Source of the DNA: Longimicrobiales bacterium
GTDB lineage: Bacteria > Gemmatimonadota > Gemmatimonadetes > Longimicrobiales > Gaopeijiaceae
Length of the DNA stretch: 64,000 bases
Direction: 5' to 3'
Assembly: GCA_028284495.1 (NCBI GenBank)
Contig: JANQRP010000007.1
Location: 1 to 64,000, forward strand
Shown here: positions 41,382-50,872 of the stretch, in pieces
Layout: the number at the start of each line of letters is the position of its first letter
How positions within the stretch are numbered: the first letter of the stretch is position 1
Made by a program: the position numbers and the translations under genes
Notes under the pieces: model-generated
Databases searched by the model: none
The model's input: the letters and a program-made list of their open reading frames with translations, nothing else
What the model was told of the DNA's origin: nothing

Positions 41382-44033
41382 GTGAGCATCCGACGCGCGT
41401 TTCGGCTGTTCGGTCGGAGCCACCGCTCCATCGAGGCCGAGGTCGACGAGGAGCTCCGCTTCCACCTGGACGGACGCGCGGCGGAGCTGAAAGCGGGGGG
41501 CCTCGATCCGAGCGACGCGCGCGAACGGGCGCTGGCCGAGATGGGGGATCTGCACCACGTGCGACACTCGCTGGTGTCGCTGACGGAACGACGACGACGA
41601 CGGGAGGGGTGGACGATGAAACTCGAGGGACTCGTGCAGGATCTCTCGTACGCCGCGCGCACGCTGCGCCGGAGCCCGGGCTACGCGCTCACGGTCATCC
41701 TCACGCTGACGGTGGGCATCGGGGCCACCGCGTCGGTGTTCTCGGTCATGAACCCCTTCTTCTTCCGGCCCCTCCCCTTCCCCGACGCGGGGCAGCTGAT
41801 CCAGCTCGGTCACGTGAATCGCGAAGCCGGATTCGAGTGGGCGAGATTCTCGCTCGCCCAGATCGAGGACTACCGGGATCGTGTCGGCAGCGCGGCGGCG
41901 ATCGGGCACTACTACTACGGCAGCTACAACCTGACGGACGGGGACCGGCCGGAGCGCGCGACGGGCGGGGTCGTGTCCACGAACACCTTCTCGGAGGTTC
42001 TCCGCGCCACGCCGCTGCTGGGCCGGAGCTTCCAGCCCGAGGACGCCGGCCCCGGAGCCGCCGACGTGGTCGTGCTCGATCACCGGCTCTGGTCGGCGCG
42101 CTACGCCGCGGATCCGTCCATCGTGGGGAGCTCGATCCGCATCGACGGACGCGCACACGAAGTGATCGGCGTGATGCGGGAGGAGGCGGTCTTCCCGTTC
42201 GGTGGCGTCCGGTTCTGGTTGCCGGATCGGCGGGCGACGACCGACCGGGGCAACCAGGGAACCCTGATGATCGCTCGACTCGCGCCGGGCGTGGACCGCG
42301 CGGAGGGCATCGCCGAGTTCCAGTCCGTCCACGCGTCGCTCGCGGTGGCCTGGCCCGACGTCGACGGACGCTGGGACGGCCTGCACGGAGCGCCGCTCAG
42401 GGAGGCGCTGAACTTCATCTGGGACCTCCTCCGACTGAGCTTCACCGCCTTCCTCGGCGCGGTGCTCGGTGTGCTGGTGATCGCCTGTGTGAACGTCACC
42501 GGGATCACGCTCGCCCGGACGCAGTCGCGCATCCGCGAACTCGGCGTGCGCAGTTCGCTCGGTGCGGGACGGGGTCGGCTCGTGCGGCAACTCGTCTCGG
42601 AGAGCGTGCTGCTGGCGATCGTCGGGGGTGCGCTCGGCACGCTCGCCGCGGCCGTGCTGACCGCCGGTCTCGGCGACATTCTCCCGCCCGACATCTACCG
42701 GGTGGGCGACCCGACGCTGGACGTCCGCGTGCTGCTCTTCGCGCTCGCCGTGACCGCGTCCGCCCCGCTGCTGTTCGGGTTGTGGCCGGCGCTCGCCGTG
42801 AGCCGGCGCGACCTGGCGAGCCTCGTGCGCGAGGGGACCGTGCGCGGCGGGCAGAGTCGGGGATCGCGCCGTCTCCGGCGCGCGCTCGTGATCGGCGAGG
42901 TGGGCGTCGGGGTCGCGCTGGTCGCGGTCACCGGACTCTTCCTGCAGAGCGCCAGGGCCGCGGGTGATGCCGACCTCGGGTTCGAGCCCGACCGCATGCT
43001 GATCGCGACCGCCACGACCCCCGCGTTCGACTACCCGGAGACCGAGGAGGTCGGCGCGTTCTGGGAGTCGGCCCGGGAAGCCGTCGCGGCGGCGCCCGGC
43101 GTCGAGGCGGCGGGCTTCGTCTACCCGCTCCTGCTCAACAACGAGCTGTTCAGCGCGCGGATGGGCGTTCCCGGAGACGGCGTGGACCCGACGGAGCGCC
43201 CGCCGGTGTTCCGGCTGTGGGCGTCGGAGGGGTACTTCGAGGCTGCCGGCATCCGTCGGATCGCCGGCCGGACCCTCGTCGCGTCGGACACGGCCGGCGA
43301 CGTGTCGGCCGTGGTCGTCAGCTCCGGGGTCGCCGAGCGGCTCTGGCCCGGTGCGGACCCGCTCGGGCGAACGATCGAGCTGGGGGAGGGCGCGACCCCG
43401 TACCGGGTGGTCGGCGTGGTCGCCGATCAGGCGCACGACGGCATCGACGGGACCCCGGACGCCATGGTCTACCTCCCGATGTCGGAGTTCACCAGCCGAC
43501 GACGCTTCATGGTCGCCCGTGCCGCGGGCGACCCGCTGGCGCTCTCGGGGCCGGTCCGGGAGGCGTTCGGATCCGTGGACCCGGGCCTCCCGGTCGATCT
43601 CCAGGCGATGAACGACCTCGTGTTCCAGGCCACGTTCCAGTGGTCGGCCGGCTCGGGGGTGCTCGCGCTGTTCGGTCTGATCGCGCTCCTGCTCGCCTCG
43701 ATCGGCGTGTACGGCATCGTGGCGCACACGGTGGAGGAGCGACGCCACGAGATGGCCGTGCGCATGTCGCTCGGCGCCGACGCGTCGCGCGTGGGTGGCA
43801 AGGTCGTCCGAGACTCGATGGCGCTCACGGGCTGGGGCGTGGCCCTCGGACTGGTGCTGGCCTTCGCCGCCGCCCGGGCCGCGGAGGCCATGCTCTACGG
43901 GGGCGCGGGTACCGATCCGCTCGTTCTGATGGTCGCGGCGACGGTATTCGTCGGCGTCGGTGTCGTGGCAGCGATCATCCCCGCGCGGCGCGCGTCCAGG
44001 ATCGAGCCGGTGGCGCTCCTCCGGGTCGACTGA
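41382..44033 (+). CDS. ADOP permease 5, type A prefix
   Basis: An 883-residue ADOP permease. The type A prefix reads FGRSHRSIEAEVDEELRFHL and DARERALAEMGDLHHVRHSL. The core begins RRSPGYALTVILTLTVGIGATA near residue 94; the first periplasmic domain is rich in aromatic residues (GHYYYGSYNLTDG). The C-terminus is IPARRASRIEPVALLRVD. An in-frame ATG at 41616 follows CGGGAGGGG with eight bases of spacing, again at the end of the prefix. The GTG start at 41382 directly precedes the prefix. Its stop is 21 bases from the convergent stop of permease 6. Confidence 0.9.
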   Translation: MSIRRAFRLFGRSHRSIEAEVDEELRFHLDGRAAELKAGGLDPSDARERALAEMGDLHHVRHSLVSLTERRRRREGWTMKLEGLVQDLSYAARTLRRSPGYALTVILTLTVGIGATASVFSVMNPFFFRPLPFPDAGQLIQLGHVNREAGFEWARFSLAQIEDYRDRVGSAAAIGHYYYGSYNLTDGDRPERATGGVVSTNTFSEVLRATPLLGRSFQPEDAGPGAADVVVLDHRLWSARYAADPSIVGSSIRIDGRAHEVIGVMREEAVFPFGGVRFWLPDRRATTDRGNQGTLMIARLAPGVDRAEGIAEFQSVHASLAVAWPDVDGRWDGLHGAPLREALNFIWDLLRLSFTAFLGAVLGVLVIACVNVTGITLARTQSRIRELGVRSSLGAGRGRLVRQLVSESVLLAIVGGALGTLAAAVLTAGLGDILPPDIYRVGDPTLDVRVLLFALAVTASAPLLFGLWPALAVSRRDLASLVREGTVRGGQSRGSRRLRRALVIGEVGVGVALVAVTGLFLQSARAAGDADLGFEPDRMLIATATTPAFDYPETEEVGAFWESAREAVAAAPGVEAAGFVYPLLLNNELFSARMGVPGDGVDPTERPPVFRLWASEGYFEAAGIRRIAGRTLVASDTAGDVSAVVVSSGVAERLWPGADPLGRTIELGEGATPYRVVGVVADQAHDGIDGTPDAMVYLPMSEFTSRRRFMVARAAGDPLALSGPVREAFGSVDPGLPVDLQAMNDLVFQATFQWSAGSGVLALFGLIALLLASIGVYGIVAHTVEERRHEMAVRMSLGADASRVGGKVVRDSMALTGWGVALGLVLAFAAARAAEAMLYGGAGTDPLVLMVAATVFVGVGVVAAIIPARRASRIEPVALLRVD

Positions 44034-44054
44034 AGGGTCGACGGAGTCGGCGGC

Positions 44055-46622
44055 TCAGTCCCCGCGGAAGGTCTCGAGCGGGTCGGCCTCCGCGGCCCGC
44101 CTCGCCGGGATCGCCACGGCGGCCAGGGCGAGGCCGAGGATCGTGAGCGCCGTCGCGCCGACGGACGTCGCGGACACCCCACTCGCGGACGCACCCATCG
44201 CCTCCGAGAGCGCTCGACGACCCAGCCACCAGAGCATGAACCCGCCCGCCAGTCCGATCCCCGCGAGCGATAGCCCGCCCCGCACCACCCGGCCCGCGAT
44301 CGACGCTCCGGTCGCGCCGAGCGCCATACGGATTCCGAGTTCCGGCATGCGCCCCCGCACCTGGAACGCGATGGCCGAGTAGAGGCCGAGCGAGGCGAGG
44401 AGGCCTCCGACCACCGCGAGCGCTCCCACGATTCCGAGCTGGATGCGGAGCGGACGGAACCACTCCGACACATGTCGTTCGTAGGGCACCATGGATACCG
44501 GCGCGGCACCCGGGATGGCCCGATTCATCGCCTCCTCGACCGCACCGACCACCGCGTCACCTCCTGCCACCACCAGCCGGCTGAAGGCCCAGTTCTCGGC
44601 CTCGTAGGAGGCGTACATCATCGGCGGCGCGGGCCGGTCGGGACCGAAATGGGCCGCCGACCCCACGACGCCGACGATCTCGCGGTCCTGCTGCAGAATC
44701 GAGAGCGTGAGCCCCAGCGGGGATTCGCCCGGGTACACCTCCTCCGCGAGGGTCTCCGAGATGATGACGGACGGTGTCGAGTCCCCGCGCGTGAAGGTCC
44801 GCCCTTCCACGAAGGGGATCTCCATCAGGTCGAAGTAGCCGTGCGAGACGATGGCGTACTGCCCGAACTTCTGTTCGTCCTCCGCGGATCGCCGGTAGTC
44901 GAATCGGTTGTTCGTCCTCGCCATCGGGGGATTGGTCGAGATCGCGGCCGCGTACCCGCCGGACTCCAGTTCTCGGAGTAGCGAGCTCCACGCATCACGA
45001 CGCCCGTTCGAGTCCGGGTTCGCCGTCTGGGGCAGGGCCACGAGCCCGACCCAGACCCCGTCGACCCGATAGCCGAGATCGCGGTGAGCCAGCTCGACCG
45101 ACCGTTCGATCGCCAGCGTCCCGACGCCGACCAGCAGCGTCGTGAGCGCGAACTGTCCGACCACGATGGCGCGTCCACCGACGAGGTCGCGCGACACGCG
45201 CGCTCCGGACATCGGCGTGTCCGCGGGTGGGACCAGACGCCGCGCCAGCGCCACCATCACGGCGCCGCCGACCACCGCGCACCCCAGCCACGCCGCCGCC
45301 TCGAGGGGCGACGCGCCGAGATCGGTGGTGCGCGGCATGGTCGCGGGAAGCCACCCGACCGACACGGCGGTCAGGATCCTCGCGAGCACGAGTGCCGCGA
45401 TCCCGCCGGCAAGGCCGAGCGCGGCCCCCTCGACGAGCGCCCCTCGCGCCAGGCGGGCCCGCGACGCGCCCAGGGCGATGCGAACCGCCGATTCCCGCGA
45501 CCGCTCGAGGGCTCGCGCCATCGAGAGCCCGAACACGTTGACGACGGAGAGGGCCAGAAACGCGAAGCCCGCCGCAAGGAGGAGCCGCAGCGCCGGACGG
45601 AACGGTCGCACGAGGTCGGCGCGCAGCGAAACGACCTCGGCGCTCCAGTCGACGTGCGAGTCCGGCCAGGCTTCGCCGAGACCGGCGACGAATGTCGCGA
45701 GTTCGTCCGAGGCGACGTCGATGTCCGACCCGGGTGCGACGCGGCCGACCGCCTCCACGTAGCGCGCTCCCCGGAAGCCGGCGGCCAGCTGATGGGACGC
45801 CCAGAGAAGCGGCGTGAAGAGGTCCACCGTCTCCGGGTACTCGCCGTTCTGCGGCACGACGCCCACCACCGTGTGGGGACCGCTCGCGAGGTGGACGGTG
45901 CCGCCGACCACCCCGGGATCTCCGCCGAACGCGCGAACCCAGAACTCCTCCGTGAGGACGACCTCCGCGCCCGCCTCGCCGTCGCGCCCCCGGAACTCGG
46001 CCCGGCCGTGGAGCGGCGTGATCCCGAGCACCTCGAAAAACCCGGGGGAGACGATCGCCCCCGTCAGGTGTCGCGTGTCGCCGTCGACCACCCACTCGGG
46101 TGAACTTCCGAGGATGCCCGCGAAGCCCGTGAAGTGCCGCCACTCCCGTGCGCGCAATGCGTCGAGGAAGGGCGGCGAGACGGGGAACCGCACCCGCTCG
46201 CCGTCGGCCGCGACCGGCTCGAGTTCGTACACCCGGACGAGGCGCTCCGAGTCGGGGAGCGGGAGGGGCTGGAGCCACACCTGCCAGGCGAGCCCGCCCA
46301 GCACCATCGCGCTCGCGAACCCGAGCGCCAGCGTGCCGGCGACCCCGGCGGCGTACTGAGGGCGCCTGAGGAGCGCACGCACGATCCGACGGATCTCCCC
46401 GGCTCGAAGGCCCCGAGCCAGTTCGGCCGCCCGGTTCGCGACCAGGACGGGTGTCGAGACCAGGGCCTGGCGTCGGTACCACCAGCGAGCGCTGCGCGGA
46501 CCTCCGTCGAGCCGGACCCGCTCGAAGCGTTCATCCAGGTCCGCGAGCACGAAGGGTCGGTCCTCGCGCGGCGTGAGCGCCCGGAGAATCGCGCGGGCCA
46601 GGCACGGCGAACGCGGGCTCAT
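44055..46622 (-). CDS. ADOP permease 6, type B prefix, diverged core
   Basis: An 855-residue ADOP permease and the most divergent of the nine. The prefix is type B: LARAILRALTPREDRPFVLA, DLDERFERVRLDGG and RWWYRRQALVS. The core lacks the [17 protein letters not shown] block; the equivalent helix is GVAGTLALGFASAMVLGGLAW. The rest keeps the two-fold layout, with FWVRAFGGDPGVVGGTV in the first periplasmic domain and IPARRAAEADPLETFRGD at the end. It overlaps its PadR by ATGA (46619-46622). No internal start with a ribosome-binding site was found at the junction. Confidence 0.87.
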   Translation of the reverse strand: MSPRSPCLARAILRALTPREDRPFVLADLDERFERVRLDGGPRSARWWYRRQALVSTPVLVANRAAELARGLRAGEIRRIVRALLRRPQYAAGVAGTLALGFASAMVLGGLAWQVWLQPLPLPDSERLVRVYELEPVAADGERVRFPVSPPFLDALRAREWRHFTGFAGILGSSPEWVVDGDTRHLTGAIVSPGFFEVLGITPLHGRAEFRGRDGEAGAEVVLTEEFWVRAFGGDPGVVGGTVHLASGPHTVVGVVPQNGEYPETVDLFTPLLWASHQLAAGFRGARYVEAVGRVAPGSDIDVASDELATFVAGLGEAWPDSHVDWSAEVVSLRADLVRPFRPALRLLLAAGFAFLALSVVNVFGLSMARALERSRESAVRIALGASRARLARGALVEGAALGLAGGIAALVLARILTAVSVGWLPATMPRTTDLGASPLEAAAWLGCAVVGGAVMVALARRLVPPADTPMSGARVSRDLVGGRAIVVGQFALTTLLVGVGTLAIERSVELAHRDLGYRVDGVWVGLVALPQTANPDSNGRRDAWSSLLRELESGGYAAAISTNPPMARTNNRFDYRRSAEDEQKFGQYAIVSHGYFDLMEIPFVEGRTFTRGDSTPSVIISETLAEEVYPGESPLGLTLSILQQDREIVGVVGSAAHFGPDRPAPPMMYASYEAENWAFSRLVVAGGDAVVGAVEEAMNRAIPGAAPVSMVPYERHVSEWFRPLRIQLGIVGALAVVGGLLASLGLYSAIAFQVRGRMPELGIRMALGATGASIAGRVVRGGLSLAGIGLAGGFMLWWLGRRALSEAMGASASGVSATSVGATALTILGLALAAVAIPARRAAEADPLETFRGD

Positions 46623-46951
46623 GATGCCTGGCCCGGGTCCAGATGGGGGCTGTCCCAGAGACGCTCGAACAGTTCGCGCGATCGCTGGAGCGCCCTCGAT
46701 CCCTCGGCCTCGACCGTGTAGATCCTGAGCGCCCGACCGCCCCCCGTCGGCCGGCGGGTGCGGGACGACACCAGGCCCTTCCGTTCCATCCGCTTGAGGG
46801 TGACGTAGACGGCGGGGATCGATACGTCGCGGCCCGTGGCGTCGAGGATCTCGGCATGGATCTCGGCGCCGTACCCCCCGTCCCCGAGTCGTGCGAGGGC
46901 GAGGAGCACGACCTGCTCGAACTCGCCGAGGTACTCCCGCGCGTCACCCAT
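46619..46951 (-). CDS. PadR-family regulator, module 6
   Basis: A 110-residue PadR protein of the LGEFE subtype: EYLGEFEQVVLLALARLGDGGYGAEIHAEI, VSIPAVYVTLKRMERKGLVSS and wing GRALRIYTVEAEGSRAL. The ATG at 46951 follows a G-rich stretch and matches the subtype N-terminus; a longer frame to 47017 would cross the operator palindrome and is rejected. Translationally coupled to permease 6 by a 4-base overlap. Confidence 0.9.
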   Translation of the reverse strand: MGDAREYLGEFEQVVLLALARLGDGGYGAEIHAEILDATGRDVSIPAVYVTLKRMERKGLVSSRTRRPTGGGRALRIYTVEAEGSRALQRSRELFERLWDSPHLDPGQAS

Positions 46952-46968
46952 CCCCCCACCCCCAGCTA

Positions 46969-46996
46969 TTAGACATTGTATAAAAACAATGTTTAA
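46969..46996 (-). promoter_or_regulatory. Long inverted repeat, operator of PadR-ADOP module 6
   Basis: TTAGACATTGT (46969-46979) and ACAATGTTTAA (46986-46996) are 11-bp arms with one mismatch and a 6-base AT spacer. It ends 18 bases upstream of the start codon. The ACATTGT/ACAATGT core is perfect (46973-46979, 46986-46992). A TTAAAC/TCTAAT pair spaced by 17 on the reverse strand could be the promoter within it. Confidence 0.68.
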
Positions 46997-47103
46997 CGCG
47001 ACGGCGGGCGCGGTCAACCGTGGGCGTTCACGCTCGGGATCCGGAGGCAGCTGGCCCGAACGGGTCCGGGTGTTCTGTCCCGGAGGTGCTCGTGGGTGCC
47101 GCG

Positions 47104-47805
47104 CTAGCTGAACAGCCCGCCCGTCTCGGAGATGCGCCGCGGCGCTCCGGGCGAATTGCCTCCACCGTCCACGGACCCGCCGAAGTAGCGCAGTTCCTGA
47201 GCCTCCGCCGTCGAGTCGACGTACCGGATCAGGCGGGCAGGCATCGGCTCGTCCGACAGCTGCAGGGCGCGCGCGAGGTTGCGCGTGGCGAGCTGCAGAA
47301 TCTCGGCGACCCGCTTCGACGGCTTCACCTTCCCGCCTTCACGGATCGCGTTGAGCCGGCTCAGCTCCTCGTAGCCGAGCATCAGGTGCGGCATCGAGGC
47401 GAGCGCCTTGTCCTCGTTGTGGAGCGCCTGCTTGGCGCGGGTGCCGATGCCGAGCAGCAGGTTCTGAGTGAAGTCCGGGAGTGGGGACTCGTCGGTCACC
47501 GCGCCCAGAATCCCGAGGAGCTGGTCCGTCTCGATCGACCTCGGCCCGCCCTGCCACACCCAGACCGCGTGCTCGACCGCATGCAGCGCGCTCCAGGCCA
47601 CCTGGCGGCCTCGCTCGAGGTTCTTGCGCCGCTCGAAGAAGTACTCGACGACCGCGACCGTCAGGATGATCCCGATGATCTCGGTACCGAGGTTGATGAG
47701 CAGCGACTGTCGGGTCGGCTCCTCGACGACGAAGGCCGACCAGATGACGGCACCGGCGATGACGAGAAAGCCGGCGGGAATCACGAGTCGCGACGTGAAC
47801 TTCAT
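47104..47805 (-). CDS. Hypothetical membrane protein interrupting the ADOP array
   Basis: A 233-residue protein I do not recognise. Two hydrophobic helices at residues about 7-28 and 35-53 (IPAGFLVIAGAVIWSAFVV; TEIIGIILTVAVVEYFFE) form a hairpin with the rest cytoplasmic, rich in helices. HAVEHAVWVWQGG and LLLGIGTRAKQALHNEDKAL lie in the soluble part, and the tail is Gly/Ser-rich. It sits between modules 6 and 7, is transcribed on the same strand as both, and resembles neither PadR nor permease. It may be an accessory protein of the array or an unrelated insertion. Confidence 0.65.
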   Translation of the reverse strand: MKFTSRLVIPAGFLVIAGAVIWSAFVVEEPTRQSLLINLGTEIIGIILTVAVVEYFFERRKNLERGRQVAWSALHAVEHAVWVWQGGPRSIETDQLLGILGAVTDESPLPDFTQNLLLGIGTRAKQALHNEDKALASMPHLMLGYEELSRLNAIREGGKVKPSKRVAEILQLATRNLARALQLSDEPMPARLIRYVDSTAEAQELRYFGGSVDGGGNSPGAPRRISETGGLFS

Positions 47806-47871
47806 CCGGCGAAGGTCCTTCGGGCGGGCCCGCAGGTCAAGCGGACCCGCGGACCGCGGCCGGGGCCCGCC

Positions 47872-50283
47872 CTACTCGCCGCGCAGCGCCTCGACCGGAT
47901 CGATGCGGGTGGCCCGCCGGGCCGGGACGTAGACGGCCGCGACCGTGGACACGATCATGACGAGCGGCACGGCCCCGAACGCGACGAGGTCCAGCGGCTC
48001 GACCCGGATCAGGAAGGCGTCGAGCGCACGTACCGCCGGTACGGCGAGCACGACCCCGACCGCGGCGCCGATTACCGCCAGCAGGATCCCCTCCCGGATC
48101 ACTCGCAGTCGGAGCCCCTCGGCGCTCGCCCCGAGCGCGACCCGGACGCCGAACTCGCGCGTCCGTCGGCGCACCGAGTACGCGGTGACCCCGTACACGC
48201 CGAGACCACCGAGCAGGAGCGTCACGGCGGCGAACGCGCCGAGCACGCCGACGAGGAACCGCGTCTGCGCGTGCTCCTCGGAGATGCGCACGTCGTAGCG
48301 CAGGAGTTCGGTCACGGGTGCCGTGGGCGCCACCTCGCCCACGGCGGCGCGAATGGCGTTCCAGGCGCCCGACGCGCGCCCGCGCGGCTCGGCGACGACG
48401 TACGCCCAGGCGAGGTCGTCGGCCTGCGCCAGCACCTCGTACCAGGTGGGGCGAGGATCGTCGACGATCGGCCTCCGCCGCACGGAGGACACCACGCCGA
48501 TCACGTAGCCGCCTTCGCCGTACGGTCCGTAGTTCTGGATGAAGTCCCCGAGCGGGCTCTCGCCGCCCCAGACCTCGGCCACGGCGGCTGCGTCGACGAG
48601 CGCGACCGGCTCGGTACCCGCTACGTCCGCCTCGGTGGGCAACTGCCCCTCGAGCAGTTCGATGCCCATGGTCTCGAAGAAGCCCGGGGTGACCGAGTGT
48701 TTCGCGAACGCCGTGAGCGCATTGGGGTCGGGTGTCACGCCCTCGATGTACGCGGCGGTGGCGTTGGGCGACCCGTCGAAGGGGATGTTCGAGGCAAGCG
48801 CGGCGTGCGTGAGATCGGGCGACGCCGCGAGGCGGCGTTCGAGTCGTTCGAGGGCGGCGCGAGCCTCGTCCGATGACCGGAAGCTCGACGTGTCGAAGTC
48901 GATGCGCGCCGTGATCAGAGGCTCGGCGTCGAAGGCGGGATCGATCCGGCCGAGCGCCCCGAGGTCCCTCGTGAGGAGCCCCGCCCCGACCACGAGCACG
49001 ACGGCCGCCGCGATCTGGGCGGTCACGAGGCCACGCGCCACCCGCTGACGCCCACCGGTGGACCCGCGGTCCGACGAGCGCAGCAGTATGCCCGGGCTCC
49101 CGTCCACGCCGCGGAGCGCCGCGATCGTCCCGGCCGCCAGACCGACGAGTACCGCCACGCCTGCGTTGACCGCGAAGACCCGCAGGTCGAGGGACACGCC
49201 GGCGACCCTCGGGAGGGTCGCGGCCAGCACGGGGCGGACCACCGCGAGCGTGACGGCGGCGAGCCCGAACCCGACCACCGTGCCCGCGCCCGCGAGCACG
49301 AGGCCCTCGGCGATCTGCGTCCGAACGAGGCGACCTCGTCCCGCGCCGAGCGCCGCGCGCACCGCCATGTCCTTCCGCCGTGCGATCCCGCGCGCCAGGA
49401 GCAGGTTGCCGACGTTGGCCGCGACCACCACGAGCACCACGCCCACGACCGAGACGAGCAGCCAGAGGCGTGCCCGGACATCGCCGACCAGCGCCTCGTG
49501 AAGCGGCGTGATCATCGCCTCGGATCGGTAGTTCTCGATCGGCGTCCAGATCGGGTTGTCCTCGATGAGTGGCCCGCCGGAGAAGCCGCGAAGCTCGTTC
49601 ATCGCCCCCTGCGGCGTGGCGCCGTCCGCGAGCCGCCCGATCATCCGGATCCGGTAGTCGCCCCAGTAGGACCCCAGGCCCGCCTCGGTCCGGTCGATGC
49701 GCAGCGGCAGCAGCACGTCGTCCGATCCGGAGGGGAACGCGTGGCCCTCGGGCAGCACGCCGACCACGGTGTGGGGACTCCCGTCCAGCACCAGTTCGCG
49801 TCCCAGGATCGCGGGATCGCCGCCGAACTCGGTCGTCCAGAGGCCGTGCGAGAGGACGACCTCGTCCGACCCGCCGACCAGGTCCGCGGTCTCGCTGAAC
49901 CCGGCACCCATGGCGAGCGGCATCCCGAGGATGTCGAGGAACGACCGGGTGACGCGCGATCCGATCAGTCGGATCGGTTCGGCGCCGGTCGCGAGGTTCA
50001 CGCCGGCGCCGGTGGCGTAGCCGCCGATCGCGGCCAACGTCACGGCGTTCTCGTCGTAGTAGTCGTACTCCGCGCCCGGGCCCGTAGTCCCCGGCCAGAC
50101 CCGTACGATGCGCTCCGGGTCGGGATACGGGAGCTCCTCCAGGAGCACCCCGTCCACGAGCCCGAACACGAGCGCGTTGGCTCCGATTCCGATCCCGAGC
50201 GTCAGGATCGCGACCAGTGCGAAGCCCGGAACCCGTAGCAGCGATCGCACCGCAGACCTCGACTCCCTCACCGTGTCGCGCAT
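47872..50283 (-). CDS. ADOP permease 7, core only (prefix in another frame)
   Basis: An 803-residue ADOP core starting MRDTVRESRSAVRSLLRVPG and continuing FALVAILTLGIGIGANALVFG, ending VPARRATRIDPVEALRGE. The ATG at 50283 has GGAGGAAAGG directly before it, a strong ribosome-binding site. The type B prefix that belongs in front is encoded just upstream but in a different frame (50346-50504). The frame of the core stays open back through RRDVVRFAGLRLRD, which aligns with the end of other type B prefixes, so one gene seems to have been broken by a single-base change. Reinitiation at 50283 would still give a complete core. Confidence 0.83.
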   Translation of the reverse strand: MRDTVRESRSAVRSLLRVPGFALVAILTLGIGIGANALVFGLVDGVLLEELPYPDPERIVRVWPGTTGPGAEYDYYDENAVTLAAIGGYATGAGVNLATGAEPIRLIGSRVTRSFLDILGMPLAMGAGFSETADLVGGSDEVVLSHGLWTTEFGGDPAILGRELVLDGSPHTVVGVLPEGHAFPSGSDDVLLPLRIDRTEAGLGSYWGDYRIRMIGRLADGATPQGAMNELRGFSGGPLIEDNPIWTPIENYRSEAMITPLHEALVGDVRARLWLLVSVVGVVLVVVAANVGNLLLARGIARRKDMAVRAALGAGRGRLVRTQIAEGLVLAGAGTVVGFGLAAVTLAVVRPVLAATLPRVAGVSLDLRVFAVNAGVAVLVGLAAGTIAALRGVDGSPGILLRSSDRGSTGGRQRVARGLVTAQIAAAVVLVVGAGLLTRDLGALGRIDPAFDAEPLITARIDFDTSSFRSSDEARAALERLERRLAASPDLTHAALASNIPFDGSPNATAAYIEGVTPDPNALTAFAKHSVTPGFFETMGIELLEGQLPTEADVAGTEPVALVDAAAVAEVWGGESPLGDFIQNYGPYGEGGYVIGVVSSVRRRPIVDDPRPTWYEVLAQADDLAWAYVVAEPRGRASGAWNAIRAAVGEVAPTAPVTELLRYDVRISEEHAQTRFLVGVLGAFAAVTLLLGGLGVYGVTAYSVRRRTREFGVRVALGASAEGLRLRVIREGILLAVIGAAVGVVLAVPAVRALDAFLIRVEPLDLVAFGAVPLVMIVSTVAAVYVPARRATRIDPVEALRGE

Positions 50284-50345
50284 CCTTTCCTCCGATCCCC
50301 CGAGTCGTCGTCCGAGCGGATCCCGCAGACGCAGACCCGCGAATC

Positions 50346-50504
50346 TCACCACGTCACGGCGCAGGCGGCGTTCGCCCTCGCCTCGCCGTACCGGGCGGCA
50401 CGGTACTCCCAGAGCTCCTCCAGCTCCTCGAGCAGCCACACCCGGTCGTCCGCCGGGACGACGCGGGCCGCGATCCCGAGCCACCGCCGCGCGACGGGTG
50501 TCAC
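50346..50504 (-). CDS. Detached type B prefix of ADOP permease 7
   Basis: A 52-residue frame starting at a GTG that overlaps the PadR stop by four bases (GTGA, 50501-50504): VARRWLGIAARVVPADDRVW then LLEELEELWEYRAARYGEAR. This is the same domain that begins permeases 4 and 6. It ends at a TGA where those continue with a WYRRQ segment. A -1 shift at about 50370 would rejoin the core frame; no obvious slippery heptamer is present. It may be a real short protein followed by reinitiation, a frameshifted gene or a sequencing error. Confidence 0.6.
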   Translation of the reverse strand: MTPVARRWLGIAARVVPADDRVWLLEELEELWEYRAARYGEARANAACAVTW

Positions 50505-50824
50505 CCGCGTGCCTCCAGGACCGTGTCGAGGCCCTCCCACAGCCGCTCGAACGCGCGCCGCTCCGCGCGGAGCCGCTCGAGACCCTCGTCCGTCACCTTG
50601 AAGATCCGCCGATCCCGCGCGCCCTCGACGGGCTGCATGCGCGAAGCGGCCCACCCCTTCTCCTCCAGCCGGCGCAGCACGATGTAGACGGACGACAGCG
50701 TGGTCGTCCGTCCCGTGCGCTCCTCGAGCTCGGCGACGATCGGCGCCGTGTAGGCGTCCGCGCCGAGCTGAAGCAGCGCCAGCATCACCTGGTGCTCCAG
50801 TTCCCCCAGTCCTTCGCGTCCCAT
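50501..50824 (-). CDS. PadR-family regulator, module 7
   Basis: A 107-residue PadR protein of the LGE(F/L)E subtype: EGLGELEHQVMLALLQLGADAYTAPIVAELE, TTLSSVYIVLRRLEEKGWAAS and wing DRRIFKVTDEGLERL. The ATG at 50824 has GAGGAG seven bases upstream, better than the longer start at 50869. It is divergent from the module 8 regulator. Its own promoter, TTTACT (50903-50898) and TATTCT (50881-50876) spaced by 16, carries the palindrome over the -10. Confidence 0.92.
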   Translation of the reverse strand: MGREGLGELEHQVMLALLQLGADAYTAPIVAELEERTGRTTTLSSVYIVLRRLEEKGWAASRMQPVEGARDRRIFKVTDEGLERLRAERRAFERLWEGLDTVLEARG

Positions 50825-50872
50825 CTCGACTCCTCGCGGCGATCCCACCGCGTCCGAGGTGTTACTCACAAT

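Noticed and set aside
41037..43748. A 903-codon open frame on the reverse strand
   Set aside because: It mirrors ADOP permease 5 in the opposite strand and consists of Arg/Glu/His-rich low-complexity sequence; no family resemblance.
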